A DNA stretch of 64,000 nucleotides from assembly GCA_017539565.1 (NCBI GenBank), contig JAFYCS010000077.1, forward strand, positions 1-64,000, read 5' to 3'. The stretch is from Lachnospiraceae bacterium (GTDB lineage: Bacteria > Bacillota > Clostridia > Lachnospirales > Lachnospiraceae). The notes under the pieces were generated by a model. That model saw only the letters and a list, made by a program, of their open reading frames with translations, ran no database searches and was not told the origin of the DNA. Every line of letters starts with the position of its first letter. Position 1 is the stretch's first letter. Shown in pieces: positions 8,679 to 17,716 of the stretch. Position numbers and translations under genes: made by a program.

Positions 8679-9550
8679 TTATTGCCTCCTTTCATTCTGC
8701 CTTCTTCCTCCTCCAGGAAATCTTCTACATACTTGGGGAGCATGAAAGCGCCGGTGTGAAGATTTGTCGTATAATACCAGGTCTCAATATTTCTTGCTTT
8801 CCATCTTGCTGCATTCAGATCATGCAGCGGATGGTATTTCTTGCTTGCGAATCCGAAAAGCCAGTAACCCGATGCGCTGGTAGGTATATGTGCCTGATAG
8901 ACACGGCTTATGGGAAAGCTTCTGAAGGCCTTCCTGTGCATGGCTCTGCAGGCTTCCTCGTCCTCATCGTAAAAAGGACTTCCGTGCTGATATACCATGA
9001 TGCCGTCATCCTTAAGGGCCTTATAACAGGATCCGTAAAACTCCTTGGTAAAGAGTCCCGCGGTATGTCCCAGAGGATCTGTGGAATCGCTGATTATCAG
9101 GTCATACTCATCTATCTTTCCCCGCAGGAAACGCAGGCCATCCCTGTAATGCAGCTTAACGCGCTTATCATCCAGCCCGCAGGCCTGATCGGGAAAGAAC
9201 TCACGGCAGGTCTTTACAAACAGTTCATCCGCCTCCACCACGTCTATGGATTCTATCTCATCATAGTGTCCCAGTTCCCTGGCGACACCTCCGTCGCCTC
9301 CGCCTATGACCAGTACATTTCTCACATTCGGATGGACCGCCATGGGCACATGCACTATCATCTCGTCATAGATGAACTCATCCTTATCGGAAAAGATAAC
9401 ATTTCCGTCAGATGTAAGGAAACGTCCGAACTCGATGGAATCAAAAACATCTATCCTCTGAAAATCACTGGTGGCGGAAAACAGCTGCTTCTCCACCCTG
9501 ATGGAGAGCTTTACGTTGTCCGTATGCATTTCGGAAAACCAGAAATTCAT
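8675..9550 (-). CDS. speE: Spermidine synthase (polyamine aminopropyltransferase)
   Basis: Methyltransferase-fold enzyme (291 aa) that transfers the aminopropyl group of decarboxylated S-adenosylmethionine to putrescine or a similar amine. Motifs: VIGGGDGGVARELGHY (cofactor), VVEADELFVKTCREFFP, the catalytic loop ISDSTDPLGHTAGLFTKEFY and QHGSPFYDED. It starts 3 bp after speA, with GGAG inside the speA end. Its donor needs an AdoMet decarboxylase (SpeD), which is not in the window, while the next two genes make spermidine by a route needing none. Redundancy or a different acceptor is therefore possible. Confidence 0.9.
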   Translation of the reverse strand: MNFWFSEMHTDNVKLSIRVEKQLFSATSDFQRIDVFDSIEFGRFLTSDGNVIFSDKDEFIYDEMIVHVPMAVHPNVRNVLVIGGGDGGVARELGHYDEIESIDVVEADELFVKTCREFFPDQACGLDDKRVKLHYRDGLRFLRGKIDEYDLIISDSTDPLGHTAGLFTKEFYGSCYKALKDDGIMVYQHGSPFYDEDEEACRAMHRKAFRSFPISRVYQAHIPTSASGYWLFGFASKKYHPLHDLNAARWKARNIETWYYTTNLHTGAFMLPKYVEDFLEEEEGRMKGGNK

Positions 9551-9553
9551 TTC

Positions 9554-11005
9554 CTACTCCTTTATAACATTGAGCTTCTCAAGGTTTCCGTCCTCAGGTC
9601 CCTGCATGGAGCAGCCTTTTTCCTTGGAATACAATGTGTAATCTATTATCTCTTTTGTTATCATCTCGCCGGGAGCTAAGATGGGTATTCCCGGAGGATA
9701 ACACATAACAAATTCCCCGCAGATACGTCCCGCAGTCTCCCTGATGGGTATCTGCTCCTTTTCCGCATAAAATGCGCGCTGCGGTGTGGTTGCCACAATG
9801 GGCGTGATGTATTCTGCGTTATGCATGGTGGATACGGGCTTTGACCACAGCCTCTTGATATCCTCCAATGCTCCCACCAGACGCTCTATCTCCTGTATCC
9901 TGTCACCGATGGAGATATATGCCAGGATATTTCCTATATCACCGAATTCTATCTGTATATCATATTCATCACGCAGAAGGTCATATACCTCGATACCTGT
10001 AAGACCGATATCCCTTGTATATATGGAAAGCTTGGTCACATCATAATCATAGATACTGCTGTTATTTACAAGCTCCTTACCGTATGCATAATAGCCGCCT
10101 ATTGAGTTGATCTCCGAGCGTGCATATTCAGCCAGGTTCTTTACCTTCTCAAAGGATTCATTACCGCGAAGGGCAAGGTTCCTTCGTGAGATATCAAGGC
10201 TTGAAAGCAGCAGATAGCTTGCAGAAGTCGTCTGTGTAAGATTGATTATCTGCTCCACATAACGGCTGTTAACGTTGGGGCCTAAAAGCAGTATGGAGCT
10301 CTGGGTCAGGCTTCCGCCGGATTTATGCATGCTTACCGCAGCCATATCAGCCCCGGTCTCCATGGCCGATACCGGAAGTGTATCATTAAAATACAGATGG
10401 GTACCGTGAGCCTCATCCACCAGCGCCAGCATGTTGTGATCATGTGCCAGCTTTACTATGGATCTGAGATCCGAGCATATGCCGTAGTAGGTAGGATTAT
10501 TCACGAACACCGCCGTAGCCTCGGGATGTTCCTTAATGGCACGCTCCACCTGTTCAAGCTCCATGCCCAGGGCTATGCCTATATGATTATCCACCTCCGG
10601 ATTAACATATACGGGCTCCGCACCGCATAGCACCAGAGCGTTGATCACGCTCTTATGCACGTTACGGGGAAGGATTATCTTATCTCCGGCCTTGCAGGCG
10701 CTCAGCACCATGCTCTGTACGGCAGACGTGGTACCGCCCACCATAAAATAAGCCTGCGCAGCGCCAAAGGCATCTGCAGCCAGCTTCTCTGCCTCATATA
10801 TTACCGATACAGGATGGCACAGGTTATCCAGAGGTTTCATGGAATTGACATCCAGGCTTACACACTTCTCACCAAGAAGCGTTACCAGCTCCGGATTGCC
10901 CCTTCCCCTCTTGTGTCCCGGCACATCAAAGGGTACCACCCTCTGCTTCCTGAACCGCTCCAGCGCCTCATAAAGCGGCGCCGATTTCTGCTTTTCTATA
11001 TCCAT
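9554..11005 (-). CDS. speA: Arginine decarboxylase (Orn/Lys/Arg decarboxylase, AAT fold)
   Basis: PLP enzyme (483 aa), first gene of the polyamine operon, most likely turning arginine into agmatine for AguA/AguB downstream. It has the fold-type I major domain (FDVPGHKRGRGNPE, MVGGTTSAVQSMVLSACK, LVDEAHGTHLYF), the PLP lysine in SMHKSGGSLTQSS (Lys228) and the C-terminal PPGIPILAPGE motif. At 483 aa it is the short Bacillus SpeA type without the N-terminal wing domain of the inducible enterobacterial enzymes. Lysine or ornithine specificity is formally possible, but the pathway context favours arginine. A weak promoter (TTGTGC, 18 bp, TATGAT) lies within 70 bp upstream. Confidence 0.9.
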   Translation of the reverse strand: MDIEKQKSAPLYEALERFRKQRVVPFDVPGHKRGRGNPELVTLLGEKCVSLDVNSMKPLDNLCHPVSVIYEAEKLAADAFGAAQAYFMVGGTTSAVQSMVLSACKAGDKIILPRNVHKSVINALVLCGAEPVYVNPEVDNHIGIALGMELEQVERAIKEHPEATAVFVNNPTYYGICSDLRSIVKLAHDHNMLALVDEAHGTHLYFNDTLPVSAMETGADMAAVSMHKSGGSLTQSSILLLGPNVNSRYVEQIINLTQTTSASYLLLSSLDISRRNLALRGNESFEKVKNLAEYARSEINSIGGYYAYGKELVNNSSIYDYDVTKLSIYTRDIGLTGIEVYDLLRDEYDIQIEFGDIGNILAYISIGDRIQEIERLVGALEDIKRLWSKPVSTMHNAEYITPIVATTPQRAFYAEKEQIPIRETAGRICGEFVMCYPPGIPILAPGEMITKEIIDYTLYSKEKGCSMQGPEDGNLEKLNVIKE

Positions 11006-11077
11006 TTATCCATACCTCAATAGGGTATAAAATATCATAAACCGCGTGAATAAACAAGCACAAAACGCTTAAGCTGT

Positions 11078-12199
11078 TTAACCGAAAACCATATCCCTTA
11101 AAGTCGGATGGATCGTATCATATGCCATACCGCAATTCCTTACATGCTGCGTATATACTATGCTTGTCCTTGAAGCCGTATCCATCTGTATGCAGCTGCC
11201 TGCCGCACCGTCCCAGCCAAATATTCCTGCAGCCGAGGTGGATCCTATCTTCTCCGGATGCATCAGTACCTGCATACCGCAGCCGTAACCGTATCCCTTA
11301 CGGCCCATATTTGCTGCTATCTCTTCAAGTCCTGCATCACACAAAAGATTCTTTTTAATGGTCTCCACAGTTTCTGCCTTAAGGATCCTGACTCCTTCCG
11401 CAGACTCCCCGCCGCAGGCTAAAGTATCTGCCAGCTTTGCATAATCTTCTGTGCAGCTTACCAGTCCCGCTCCGCCGCTCTCATATCTTTCCGACAGCTG
11501 ATAATTACAGCTCTGCTCCATTGGAACGATACCCTTTTCATTTGCTATATACTGCTGTGCCAGACGCTCAAGCCCGTCGTTCTGCGGCTTTGCAAAGAAG
11601 GTATCACTCATTTTTAGAGGCTTCCATATATTCTTATCCAGATATTCTGAAAAACTCATGCCTGATATCACTTCGATGACTGCCGCTATAACATCATGGC
11701 TTAAGCTGTAATGGAAATGAGTACCGGGTACGAACTCTAACGGTGATTCCACGAAGGAATCCACCAGCTCCCCGGTAGTGGCATTCTGTCCTTTTTCCTT
11801 AAGCACACGCACTATCCCCGGACGTCCCAGTTCATAATCCAGTCCCGACTGCATGGATGCCAGATGCCATATCTTCATCGGAGTCTTAAGCTCTCTTAAA
11901 CCTTCTTCATCATTAACAGTAAGCACTTTGTATGCCGGCAGGTACTTACCCACCTCATCTTCTAAAGACAGCTTCCCCTGTTCCACCAGCTGCATCATCG
12001 CAGTCATGGTCTGCACCTTGGTCATCGAAAACATAAGGTAACGCTGGTCCGGCTTTACCTTAACTGTCTTTTCCTTATCCACCGTTCCGTTCATATGCCT
12101 GTATATCTGCTTATGATCCTTATATACTATACAGTCTACAGAAGGTATCCCTTTCTCTATAAGGGAATCAAGATAAGCTGTCAGTTTTTCTTCGTTCAT
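11078..12199 (-). CDS. Serine hydrolase, beta-lactamase/class C family (copy 2)
   Basis: Serine hydrolase of 373 aa with the class C beta-lactamase/DD-peptidase/EstB fold. The active-site SxxK is SMTK (Ser58-Lys61, after YLMF), and the YxN-equivalent is in THFHYSLSHDV. No signal peptide, so it is probably cytoplasmic. It follows a paralogue by 11 bp. Members of this family are often esterases, so deacylation of imported xylan fragments or aromatic esters is a reasonable guess in this cluster; true beta-lactamase activity is unlikely. Confidence 0.85.
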   Translation of the reverse strand: MNEEKLTAYLDSLIEKGIPSVDCIVYKDHKQIYRHMNGTVDKEKTVKVKPDQRYLMFSMTKVQTMTAMMQLVEQGKLSLEDEVGKYLPAYKVLTVNDEEGLRELKTPMKIWHLASMQSGLDYELGRPGIVRVLKEKGQNATTGELVDSFVESPLEFVPGTHFHYSLSHDVIAAVIEVISGMSFSEYLDKNIWKPLKMSDTFFAKPQNDGLERLAQQYIANEKGIVPMEQSCNYQLSERYESGGAGLVSCTEDYAKLADTLACGGESAEGVRILKAETVETIKKNLLCDAGLEEIAANMGRKGYGYGCGMQVLMHPEKIGSTSAAGIFGWDGAAGSCIQMDTASRTSIVYTQHVRNCGMAYDTIHPTLRDMVFG

Positions 12200-12210
12200 T
12201 TTTTATCTCC

Positions 12211-13380
12211 CTATAACATTATTCCGTTGACTACCGCACGTACCCTGTGATGATGATAAAGCTCCTCATTGGGACGCATGTTATGCATATATGCTACCGC
12301 GAATCTGTCTACAGGATCCGCTTCCACCCAGATGCCGGTGCCTCCGGTCCATCCGAAATCTCCGATATGTCCGTTATGACCGTACTTCTGTGTCATCAGT
12401 GTACGGAAGCCCAGGCCGTATCCGTAGCCTGCCAGATAATCATTTTCAAAATCCGCCAGCTGAACCGGTCCCAGCTGGTTCTCATGAAGCATAGCAACCG
12501 TGCCGCTGCCAAGGAACTTCTTTCCCTTATAGGTGCCGCCGTTAGCCAGCATCTGCATGAACACCGCAAAATCATGCGCACTGATCAGAAGATTGGGGCG
12601 CGCACCCGCAGGTACTTTATCCGGATCGGTCGCCGCGAAGTTTTCCGTTGCCTCAAACTCTCCCGGCCCCTTCTTCGCATAATTGGTTACCAGACGGTCT
12701 TTATTCCCCGGCCGCTCCAGCGTATCCGCATCTTCAAGCTCAAGGGGATCTATCAGCCGGTCTTTAAACACATCACGTAAAGGCTTGCCTTCAAAATGCT
12801 CCACCAGTACACCGGTTATCTCAGACCCGAAACCGTAGAGCCAGTGCGATCCGGGTTCGAACATTACCGGCACTTCAGACATCGCACGCACTTCCTCTTC
12901 AATAGTGGTGGGTCCCTTCTTAAGGAGCTCCGCCATCTGTTTACTCATTGCAGCCAGCGTAGGTGTCGTGGGATTGATGGCAGGTACCATGCAGTAAGGC
13001 AGGCCGCACATCATCGCAACGGCATCACGTATGGTTATGGGCTTCTCAAGCGGAGCCACATCTATCTCACCGTTGGGCAGCTTTATATACTTCTTTGTAT
13101 CCTTCCACTCCGGAAGATAATAATACAGCGGATCACTGAAAAGGAATTTACCTTCTTCGTAGATCATCCCCAGTATGGCATAGGTGAACAGCTTGGTGGT
13201 GGATGCCTGGCTGAACATGCTGTGAACATCCACATTCCTGCCGGATGCTATATCTGCATATCCGGCCTCGCCGTGGTAGATCATCTCATCCCCCTGCATT
13301 ATCGCAACAGCGCATCCGGGGTTAGTCCCCTGTTCCACAAAAGTATTTAACAGCTTATCCAGTCTGCTGAAATCCTTCAT
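12211..13380 (-). CDS. Serine hydrolase, beta-lactamase/class C family (copy 1)
   Basis: 389-aa paralogue of the following gene. SxxK is STTK (Ser60-Lys63), followed by LFTYAILGMIYEEGKF; the Tyr motif is in HWLYGFGSEITGVL, and GHIGDFGWTGGTGIWV is the C-terminal substrate-binding stretch. No signal sequence. Tandem duplication followed by divergence probably gave two intracellular esterases with different acyl preferences. It lies about 35 bp after the GH10 xylanase gene on the same strand, so it is probably part of the xylan cluster. Substrate unknown. Confidence 0.85.
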   Translation of the reverse strand: MKDFSRLDKLLNTFVEQGTNPGCAVAIMQGDEMIYHGEAGYADIASGRNVDVHSMFSQASTTKLFTYAILGMIYEEGKFLFSDPLYYYLPEWKDTKKYIKLPNGEIDVAPLEKPITIRDAVAMMCGLPYCMVPAINPTTPTLAAMSKQMAELLKKGPTTIEEEVRAMSEVPVMFEPGSHWLYGFGSEITGVLVEHFEGKPLRDVFKDRLIDPLELEDADTLERPGNKDRLVTNYAKKGPGEFEATENFAATDPDKVPAGARPNLLISAHDFAVFMQMLANGGTYKGKKFLGSGTVAMLHENQLGPVQLADFENDYLAGYGYGLGFRTLMTQKYGHNGHIGDFGWTGGTGIWVEADPVDRFAVAYMHNMRPNEELYHHHRVRAVVNGIML

Positions 13381-13415
13381 ATAACCCTCCTCATTTCATA
13401 CACAGTTATGCAGGA

Positions 13416-14558
13416 TCAGTATCCCGCATACTCTTTTATCTGCATAGCACCATAGTAAGCATATTTGGGAAGCAGCTCATCATCAAAGAGCTGCGCTGTA
13501 TATTCCGATCTCCAGGAAGCCGCATCCGTAAAGCCCCAGAAGGTTATGGCATCCATATTGATCTTCCCCGCATCCGCAAGTTCAAACAGGCCGTTGATCA
13601 GTGTGTAATAAAACTGCCCCTGATACTTAAGACGGTCAAGCGTAGCCACATCCGGATACAGGTATTTGCCCAGCCCCACATCCACTTCCGTAAGCTGCAT
13701 CTTAAGACCGGTCTCTGCCAGCTTATCTACCTCTTCAAAATAAACGTCCAGATCATCGGAAGTAAAGAAATGCGCCTGCATCCCGATGCCGTCGATCAGT
13801 GACCTTCCGTCCTCATCCACCAGGGTCCGTGCAAGCTCGCATACATACTCTGCCTTATACTGCTCATTGTAATCGTTATAATACAGATCTACACTTTCCG
13901 GTGCATATTTGTCTGCATAATAAAAGGCATACCATATGTAATCGTCCCCGATAATATCTGACCAGTTGCTCTCACGTATGCTGCCGTCCTCCATGATGCC
14001 TTCGTTGACCACATCATAGGCATAAAACATATCCAGATAATCCAAGCGGTCAAGCTCCTCAAAGACCCCCTTTATGAAAGTCTCCATGCGTGAAAGCATC
14101 TCTTCCCTTCCGACATAGCCCAGGTTCTCATCAAAGCTCTGATGAAAGATCCACTCCGGTGTCTGGCTGTACCAGATAAGGGTATGCCCTCTCATGGCGT
14201 AGCCGTTCGCCTTAGCCCAGTTAAGAAGCTTAATGGTCTCGTCACTGAATTCCACAACGATATCGCCCTGTGCCCTGCTCTTTTCCTGACTTAGGATGGA
14301 ATCCGGCTTCATGGCATTTTCCGTGGTGACGGAGTTGAACTGTTCAAGGATCATCTTCTCCATGGCCTGTCCGTCAATGACCATGGAGGAGATGCAGGTA
14401 CCGGCCTTCATGCCATGCTCTGCAAAAACATCCTTAATATTTTTTTCCGTTATATCGCTTTTGGGCGGGAGCTTGCTTTTTCCGCTCTGTTCCGCCTGAG
14501 TACATCCTGTTAACAGCAGTATCGTCATGCAAAGGATCGTCAGAAAAGATCTTTTCAT
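13416..14558 (-). CDS. Endo-1,4-beta-xylanase, GH10, lipoprotein
   Basis: Secreted, lipid-anchored xylanase (380 aa) cutting the xylan backbone. The N-terminus is a lipoprotein signal (MKRSFLTILCMTILLLTGC, lipobox LLTGC). The GH10 catalytic barrel fills the rest: GHTLIWYSQTPEWIF, acid/base Glu in DVVNEGI (near 184), nucleophile Glu in LTEVDVG (near 289) and the late ITFWGFTDAASW motif. No carbohydrate-binding module. Together with the cytoplasmic GH39 upstream this gives outside cutting and inside trimming of xylo-oligosaccharides. Confidence 0.95.
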   Translation of the reverse strand: MKRSFLTILCMTILLLTGCTQAEQSGKSKLPPKSDITEKNIKDVFAEHGMKAGTCISSMVIDGQAMEKMILEQFNSVTTENAMKPDSILSQEKSRAQGDIVVEFSDETIKLLNWAKANGYAMRGHTLIWYSQTPEWIFHQSFDENLGYVGREEMLSRMETFIKGVFEELDRLDYLDMFYAYDVVNEGIMEDGSIRESNWSDIIGDDYIWYAFYYADKYAPESVDLYYNDYNEQYKAEYVCELARTLVDEDGRSLIDGIGMQAHFFTSDDLDVYFEEVDKLAETGLKMQLTEVDVGLGKYLYPDVATLDRLKYQGQFYYTLINGLFELADAGKINMDAITFWGFTDAASWRSEYTAQLFDDELLPKYAYYGAMQIKEYAGY

Positions 14559-14579
14559 AATTACCTGCCTTTCTGTATT

Positions 14580-16076
14580 TCAATGGAACGATATCACTCT
14601 GTCGTAGTCGTATCCTCTGTCGGGTGTGTATTTTCTCTTAGTCAGTGTAAAGTATACGACACCGTTCTTCTTCACGGGAACATTTATCACGGCCTTTCCG
14701 CCCTCTGCATTGATCACTGCGCTCTCTACCAGAGGCTGCGCCGAACTCTTTATAAGCTCTGTTTCCTCTTTTGAAGGATAAGCCGGCTCTCCCATATCAT
14801 GCCATACTTTAAGGGGATTGCAGCATCTCTCATCAACTGTCTTTGTGATCAGTGTGTATTCACCGTCTGCTTCAAGTTCCACTTCCTTAGCCACATCGTC
14901 ACCGTCTATATTCCAGAGTATGCCTGCATAACCCTTATCGTTCTTTACTATGACTGCGGTGTCATCCCTGTATATGCAGTCACTTCCGAAAAGCTTTAAC
15001 TGTTTATAGAAATAGAACGTCCAGAATGTGGGCTTGGGGATGTTGCCTGCTGCCACCATACCGAAACCGCCGTGGAAGAGCGAATCGGGAACGCCCTGCT
15101 CTTCAAACACATCACCGAAGGTCCAGTAGGAATATGCTTCGTTCACATCCCCCAGTCTTGATAACTGGCGTGCCAGATAAGCCGCATTTATGTTGGTATC
15201 ATGGATAACACCCTTAGGCGTATAAGAGGTGCTGAACTCCGTAAGATGTATCGGTGTTCCCTTAAACTCCTCAAAGGAATCCACTATATCACGGGTCGAT
15301 TGAAGGTTTGCGAAACGCATCTCCTGGTCTTCCAGCTTTGAATAATCACAGTGGCCTTTGCGCTCGGGGAATTCCACCGTATAATGATGCCTGGTGATCC
15401 TGTCGGGCTTAAGGCCTTCTTTCTTGCAGAACTCAAGGAACGCTTTGATCCACTCCGCATCCCTGACGCCGCAGATGGCAGGTCCGCCCACCTTAAAGCG
15501 GCTGTCATATTTCTTGATGGCATTAAATGATTCCTTAAAGAGCTTAAAGTATTCTTCCATATCAGCCTTGAACCAGAAGCCGGGAAGATTGGGCTCGTTC
15601 CATACTTCGATAGGCCAGGTAGTCACTTCTTCACCGTAACGCTCCTTAAGATGTGCCAGCAGCGCTACGATCATATCAGTCCAGAGACTGTAATCCTTAG
15701 GCGGGGTGGTATTACCCTTCCAGTAAAAGATGGTCTGCGTACCGCTCGCCATCTGCCCCGGCATAAAGCCCAGCTCCAGATAAGGACGTATGCCCAGCTT
15801 AAGATAACTGTCAAATATACGGTCTATATATGTGTAGTTATACTCTACCTTCTTTACACCGTCTTCTTCATATTCATGATAGATGGATACGTCATCGGAG
15901 AAGAGTCCGTGACCTCTGATATAGGAGAAGCCTATCAGATCCTGAACATAAGCCAGTTCCTTCAGATATTCCTCTGTGAGTGCCAGCCCCAGTCGTCCTG
16001 TACCGACACAGTAATCAACGTGATTGTTGAATACCACCCGGTTCTTACTGTCTGTTACGATCTTTTCTGTGTTCAT
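14580..16076 (-). CDS. xynB: Beta-xylosidase, GH39
   Basis: GH39 enzyme of 498 aa that releases xylose from xylo-oligosaccharides. The N-terminal barrel has the acid/base Glu in IEVWNEPNLPGFW (near 160) and the nucleophile Glu in IHLTEFSTSY (near 279); a beta-sandwich follows from about 390. No signal peptide, so it acts in the cytoplasm on imported oligosaccharides. It lies 21 bp upstream of the GH10 gene. No sugar transporter is in the cluster, so uptake must be encoded elsewhere. Confidence 0.94.
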   Translation of the reverse strand: MNTEKIVTDSKNRVVFNNHVDYCVGTGRLGLALTEEYLKELAYVQDLIGFSYIRGHGLFSDDVSIYHEYEEDGVKKVEYNYTYIDRIFDSYLKLGIRPYLELGFMPGQMASGTQTIFYWKGNTTPPKDYSLWTDMIVALLAHLKERYGEEVTTWPIEVWNEPNLPGFWFKADMEEYFKLFKESFNAIKKYDSRFKVGGPAICGVRDAEWIKAFLEFCKKEGLKPDRITRHHYTVEFPERKGHCDYSKLEDQEMRFANLQSTRDIVDSFEEFKGTPIHLTEFSTSYTPKGVIHDTNINAAYLARQLSRLGDVNEAYSYWTFGDVFEEQGVPDSLFHGGFGMVAAGNIPKPTFWTFYFYKQLKLFGSDCIYRDDTAVIVKNDKGYAGILWNIDGDDVAKEVELEADGEYTLITKTVDERCCNPLKVWHDMGEPAYPSKEETELIKSSAQPLVESAVINAEGGKAVINVPVKKNGVVYFTLTKRKYTPDRGYDYDRVISFH

Positions 16077-16099
16077 AATAACCCCTTTCTATGTTTATA

Positions 16100-16750
16100 T
16101 TAAAACTTCAGTTCATCCAGAGTCCTTATCACTCTTACTCCTTCTATATCCACTTCCCTGTCTCTGGAAATGTAGATGGGAGTTATGCCCATTTCTGCCG
16201 CCGGCTTTACATCCGATGTTATCGAATCCCCTATATGCACTGCTTCCTCCGGCGATATCCCGGCCATCTTAAGTGCCGCTTCAAATATAGATCTGTGAGG
16301 CTTGCATGCCCTTACCTCATCGGCAGATATCACGCCTGCGGGATGCAGTTCCTTCAGCTTAAGTGACTCGTCTATGTATACACGGTCATCATTGGAGATA
16401 ACATATACCGGAAGCTTAACCCTCTCAAAAAAGGGCTTCACATCTTCAAAGAGCGGTGCGTGTACCCAGATCTTCCTCCAGGTCTCGTGCATATAGTCAA
16501 GGTCACCCTTTAGCCCGTAATTCTGCACACAGTAGTCCAGTATCTTCCCTACTCTCTCATCGTTTACGATAAAGTTATCACCGTAACTTCCTGCTTCAAG
16601 CTCCTTAACCTTGCCCCAGACTGCTGCCAGTGCCTCGTCAGGGCTCTTCAGATCGCTGTGCTTTAAAAAGTAGCCCAGCAGTTCCCTTGTATACGGTTCA
16701 TCCTCTTTTACCATGGTACCCGTATAATCGATAAAAACAGCTTTTATCAT
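16100..16750 (-). CDS. HAD-family hydrolase (phosphatase)
   Basis: Cytoplasmic haloacid-dehalogenase phosphatase of 216 aa. Motif I is FIDYTGTMVK, where the usual second Asp is Tyr (D-x-Y instead of D-x-D); motif II is YVISNDDR, motif III Lys in RACKPHRSIF, and motif IV GDSITSDVKPAAEMG. A replaced second Asp is common in dehalogenase or phosphonatase branches, so simple phosphatase activity is not certain. It leads the xylan cluster, 23 bp before GH39, behind a good sigma-A promoter. Confidence 0.85.
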   Translation of the reverse strand: MIKAVFIDYTGTMVKEDEPYTRELLGYFLKHSDLKSPDEALAAVWGKVKELEAGSYGDNFIVNDERVGKILDYCVQNYGLKGDLDYMHETWRKIWVHAPLFEDVKPFFERVKLPVYVISNDDRVYIDESLKLKELHPAGVISADEVRACKPHRSIFEAALKMAGISPEEAVHIGDSITSDVKPAAEMGITPIYISRDREVDIEGVRVIRTLDELKF

Positions 16751-16825
16751 CTCTAAACTCCTTTATACGATCGAAATTTTATATCATTCTGCCGGACCCG
16801 GATGCAAATAAACACTAACCCTGGT

Positions 16826-16854
16826 ATTATAACATATTTCGCTTTTTCTGTCAG
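16826..16854 (-). promoter_or_regulatory. Sigma-A promoter of the HAD/xylan cluster
   Basis: On the minus strand, -35 CTGACA (16854-16849), 17-bp spacer and perfect -10 TATAAT (16831-16826), about 75 bp before the HAD gene. The -35 box lies 3 bp from the nearer LytTR-type repeat. Confidence 0.75.
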
Positions 16855-16857
16855 ATT

Positions 16858-16887
16858 ACCGTTCATATGTCCCCGGCGACCGTTCAT
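16858..16887 (+). promoter_or_regulatory. Tandem LytTR-type binding site
   Basis: ACCGTTCAT occurs twice, at 16858-16866 and 16879-16887, separated by 12 bp (21-bp period). Both fit the LytTR consensus [TA][AC][CA]GTTN[AG][TG], and the spacing is that of known LytTR direct repeats. The second copy ends 10 bp before the expected -35 of the ABC exporter promoter. A LytTR gene lies 1.7 kb downstream. Confidence 0.75.
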
Positions 16888-16897
16888 GTCAAAAATA

Positions 16898-16926
16898 TAT
16901 ACTTACCGTGCCCCGCCATCTATAGT
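16898..16926 (+). promoter_or_regulatory. Probable activator-dependent promoter of the ABC exporter
   Basis: -10 TATAGT at 16921-16926 has only a poor -35 (TATACT) at the expected 17-bp distance. A weak -35 just downstream of LytTR repeats is what a LytTR-activated promoter should look like. The exporter ATG is 44 bp further, with AAAGGA as ribosome site. Confidence 0.5.
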
Positions 16927-16969
16927 GTAGTCATAGCAGATAACCCGTACGAAAAGAAAGGAATTCATT

Positions 16970-17716
16970 ATGGAGAGTAAGCTGATAAGCCTCAATAACT
17001 TAAGCAAATCCTATGGAAGCAAGACCGCAGTCGACGGCATAGACTTAATCGTCAATGAAGGCGAGATGCTGGCACTGCTTGGCGTAAACGGAGCCGGTAA
17101 GACCACAACGATCAAGATGCTCTCCTGCCTTACCCGTCCAAGCGGCGGTACCGCGCAGGTATGCGGTTACGATGTTGTAAAGGATACAGATAAAGTAAAG
17201 AAACTGATAGGGATATCCACCCAGGAAACGGCTATCGCCAGAAACTTAAGCGTAGAAGAAAACTTAAGCTTCATGGCCGGCATATATATGGATCCGGATA
17301 AATACAGCAGGAAGGATATAAAAGACAGGATCGAAAAGATCATCGCGGATTTCAGGCTGGAGGAAGTAAGAAAGACCAAATCCTGCAAGCTCTCCGGCGG
17401 ATGGCAGCGCAAGCTTTCCATAGCCATGGCCATCATCGGGGATCCGAAGGTGATACTCCTTGACGAGCCCACACTGGGGCTTGACGTACTGGCCAGGAGG
17501 GAACTCTGGCGTGCCATTGAGAAGCTTAAAAAGAAACGCACCATCATCCTTACCACCCACTATATGGAAGAAGCCGAGGCCCTGGCTGACAGGATCGCGA
17601 TAATGATAAGCGGAAAGATAGTTATGACCGGGACACTCACTGAGCTTGAAGAAAAGACCGGACAGAAAGGACTTGAAAACGTATTTATATCAGTTGCCGA
17701 AGGAGGTACATTATGA
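16970..17716 (+). CDS. ABC transporter ATP-binding protein (ABC-2 exporter)
   Basis: ATPase subunit (248 aa) of a two-component exporter of the drug/bacteriocin/lipid ABC-2 group. Walker A GVNGAGKTTTIK, signature LSGGWQRKLSIAMA, Walker B VILLDEPTLGLD and the switch His in TTHYMEEAEAL are all intact. The signature has W where Q is usual (LSGGW). The permease gene overlaps its stop by 4 bp. Substrate unknown; the linked LytTR-DUF3021 genes are typical of peptide or stress-linked exporters in Firmicutes. Confidence 0.92.
   Translation: MESKLISLNNLSKSYGSKTAVDGIDLIVNEGEMLALLGVNGAGKTTTIKMLSCLTRPSGGTAQVCGYDVVKDTDKVKKLIGISTQETAIARNLSVEENLSFMAGIYMDPDKYSRKDIKDRIEKIIADFRLEEVRKTKSCKLSGGWQRKLSIAMAIIGDPKVILLDEPTLGLDVLARRELWRAIEKLKKKRTIILTTHYMEEAEALADRIAIMISGKIVMTGTLTELEEKTGQKGLENVFISVAEGGTL

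Noticed and set aside
11078-13380. Antibiotic resistance beta-lactamases
   Set aside because: Both have the SxxK fold but no signal peptide, altered Tyr motifs and a position in a xylan cluster; esterase-type activity is more likely.
16858-16887. Start of a CRISPR-like or tandem repeat array
   Set aside because: Only two 9-base copies, with consensus and spacing of a LytTR site; no further units.
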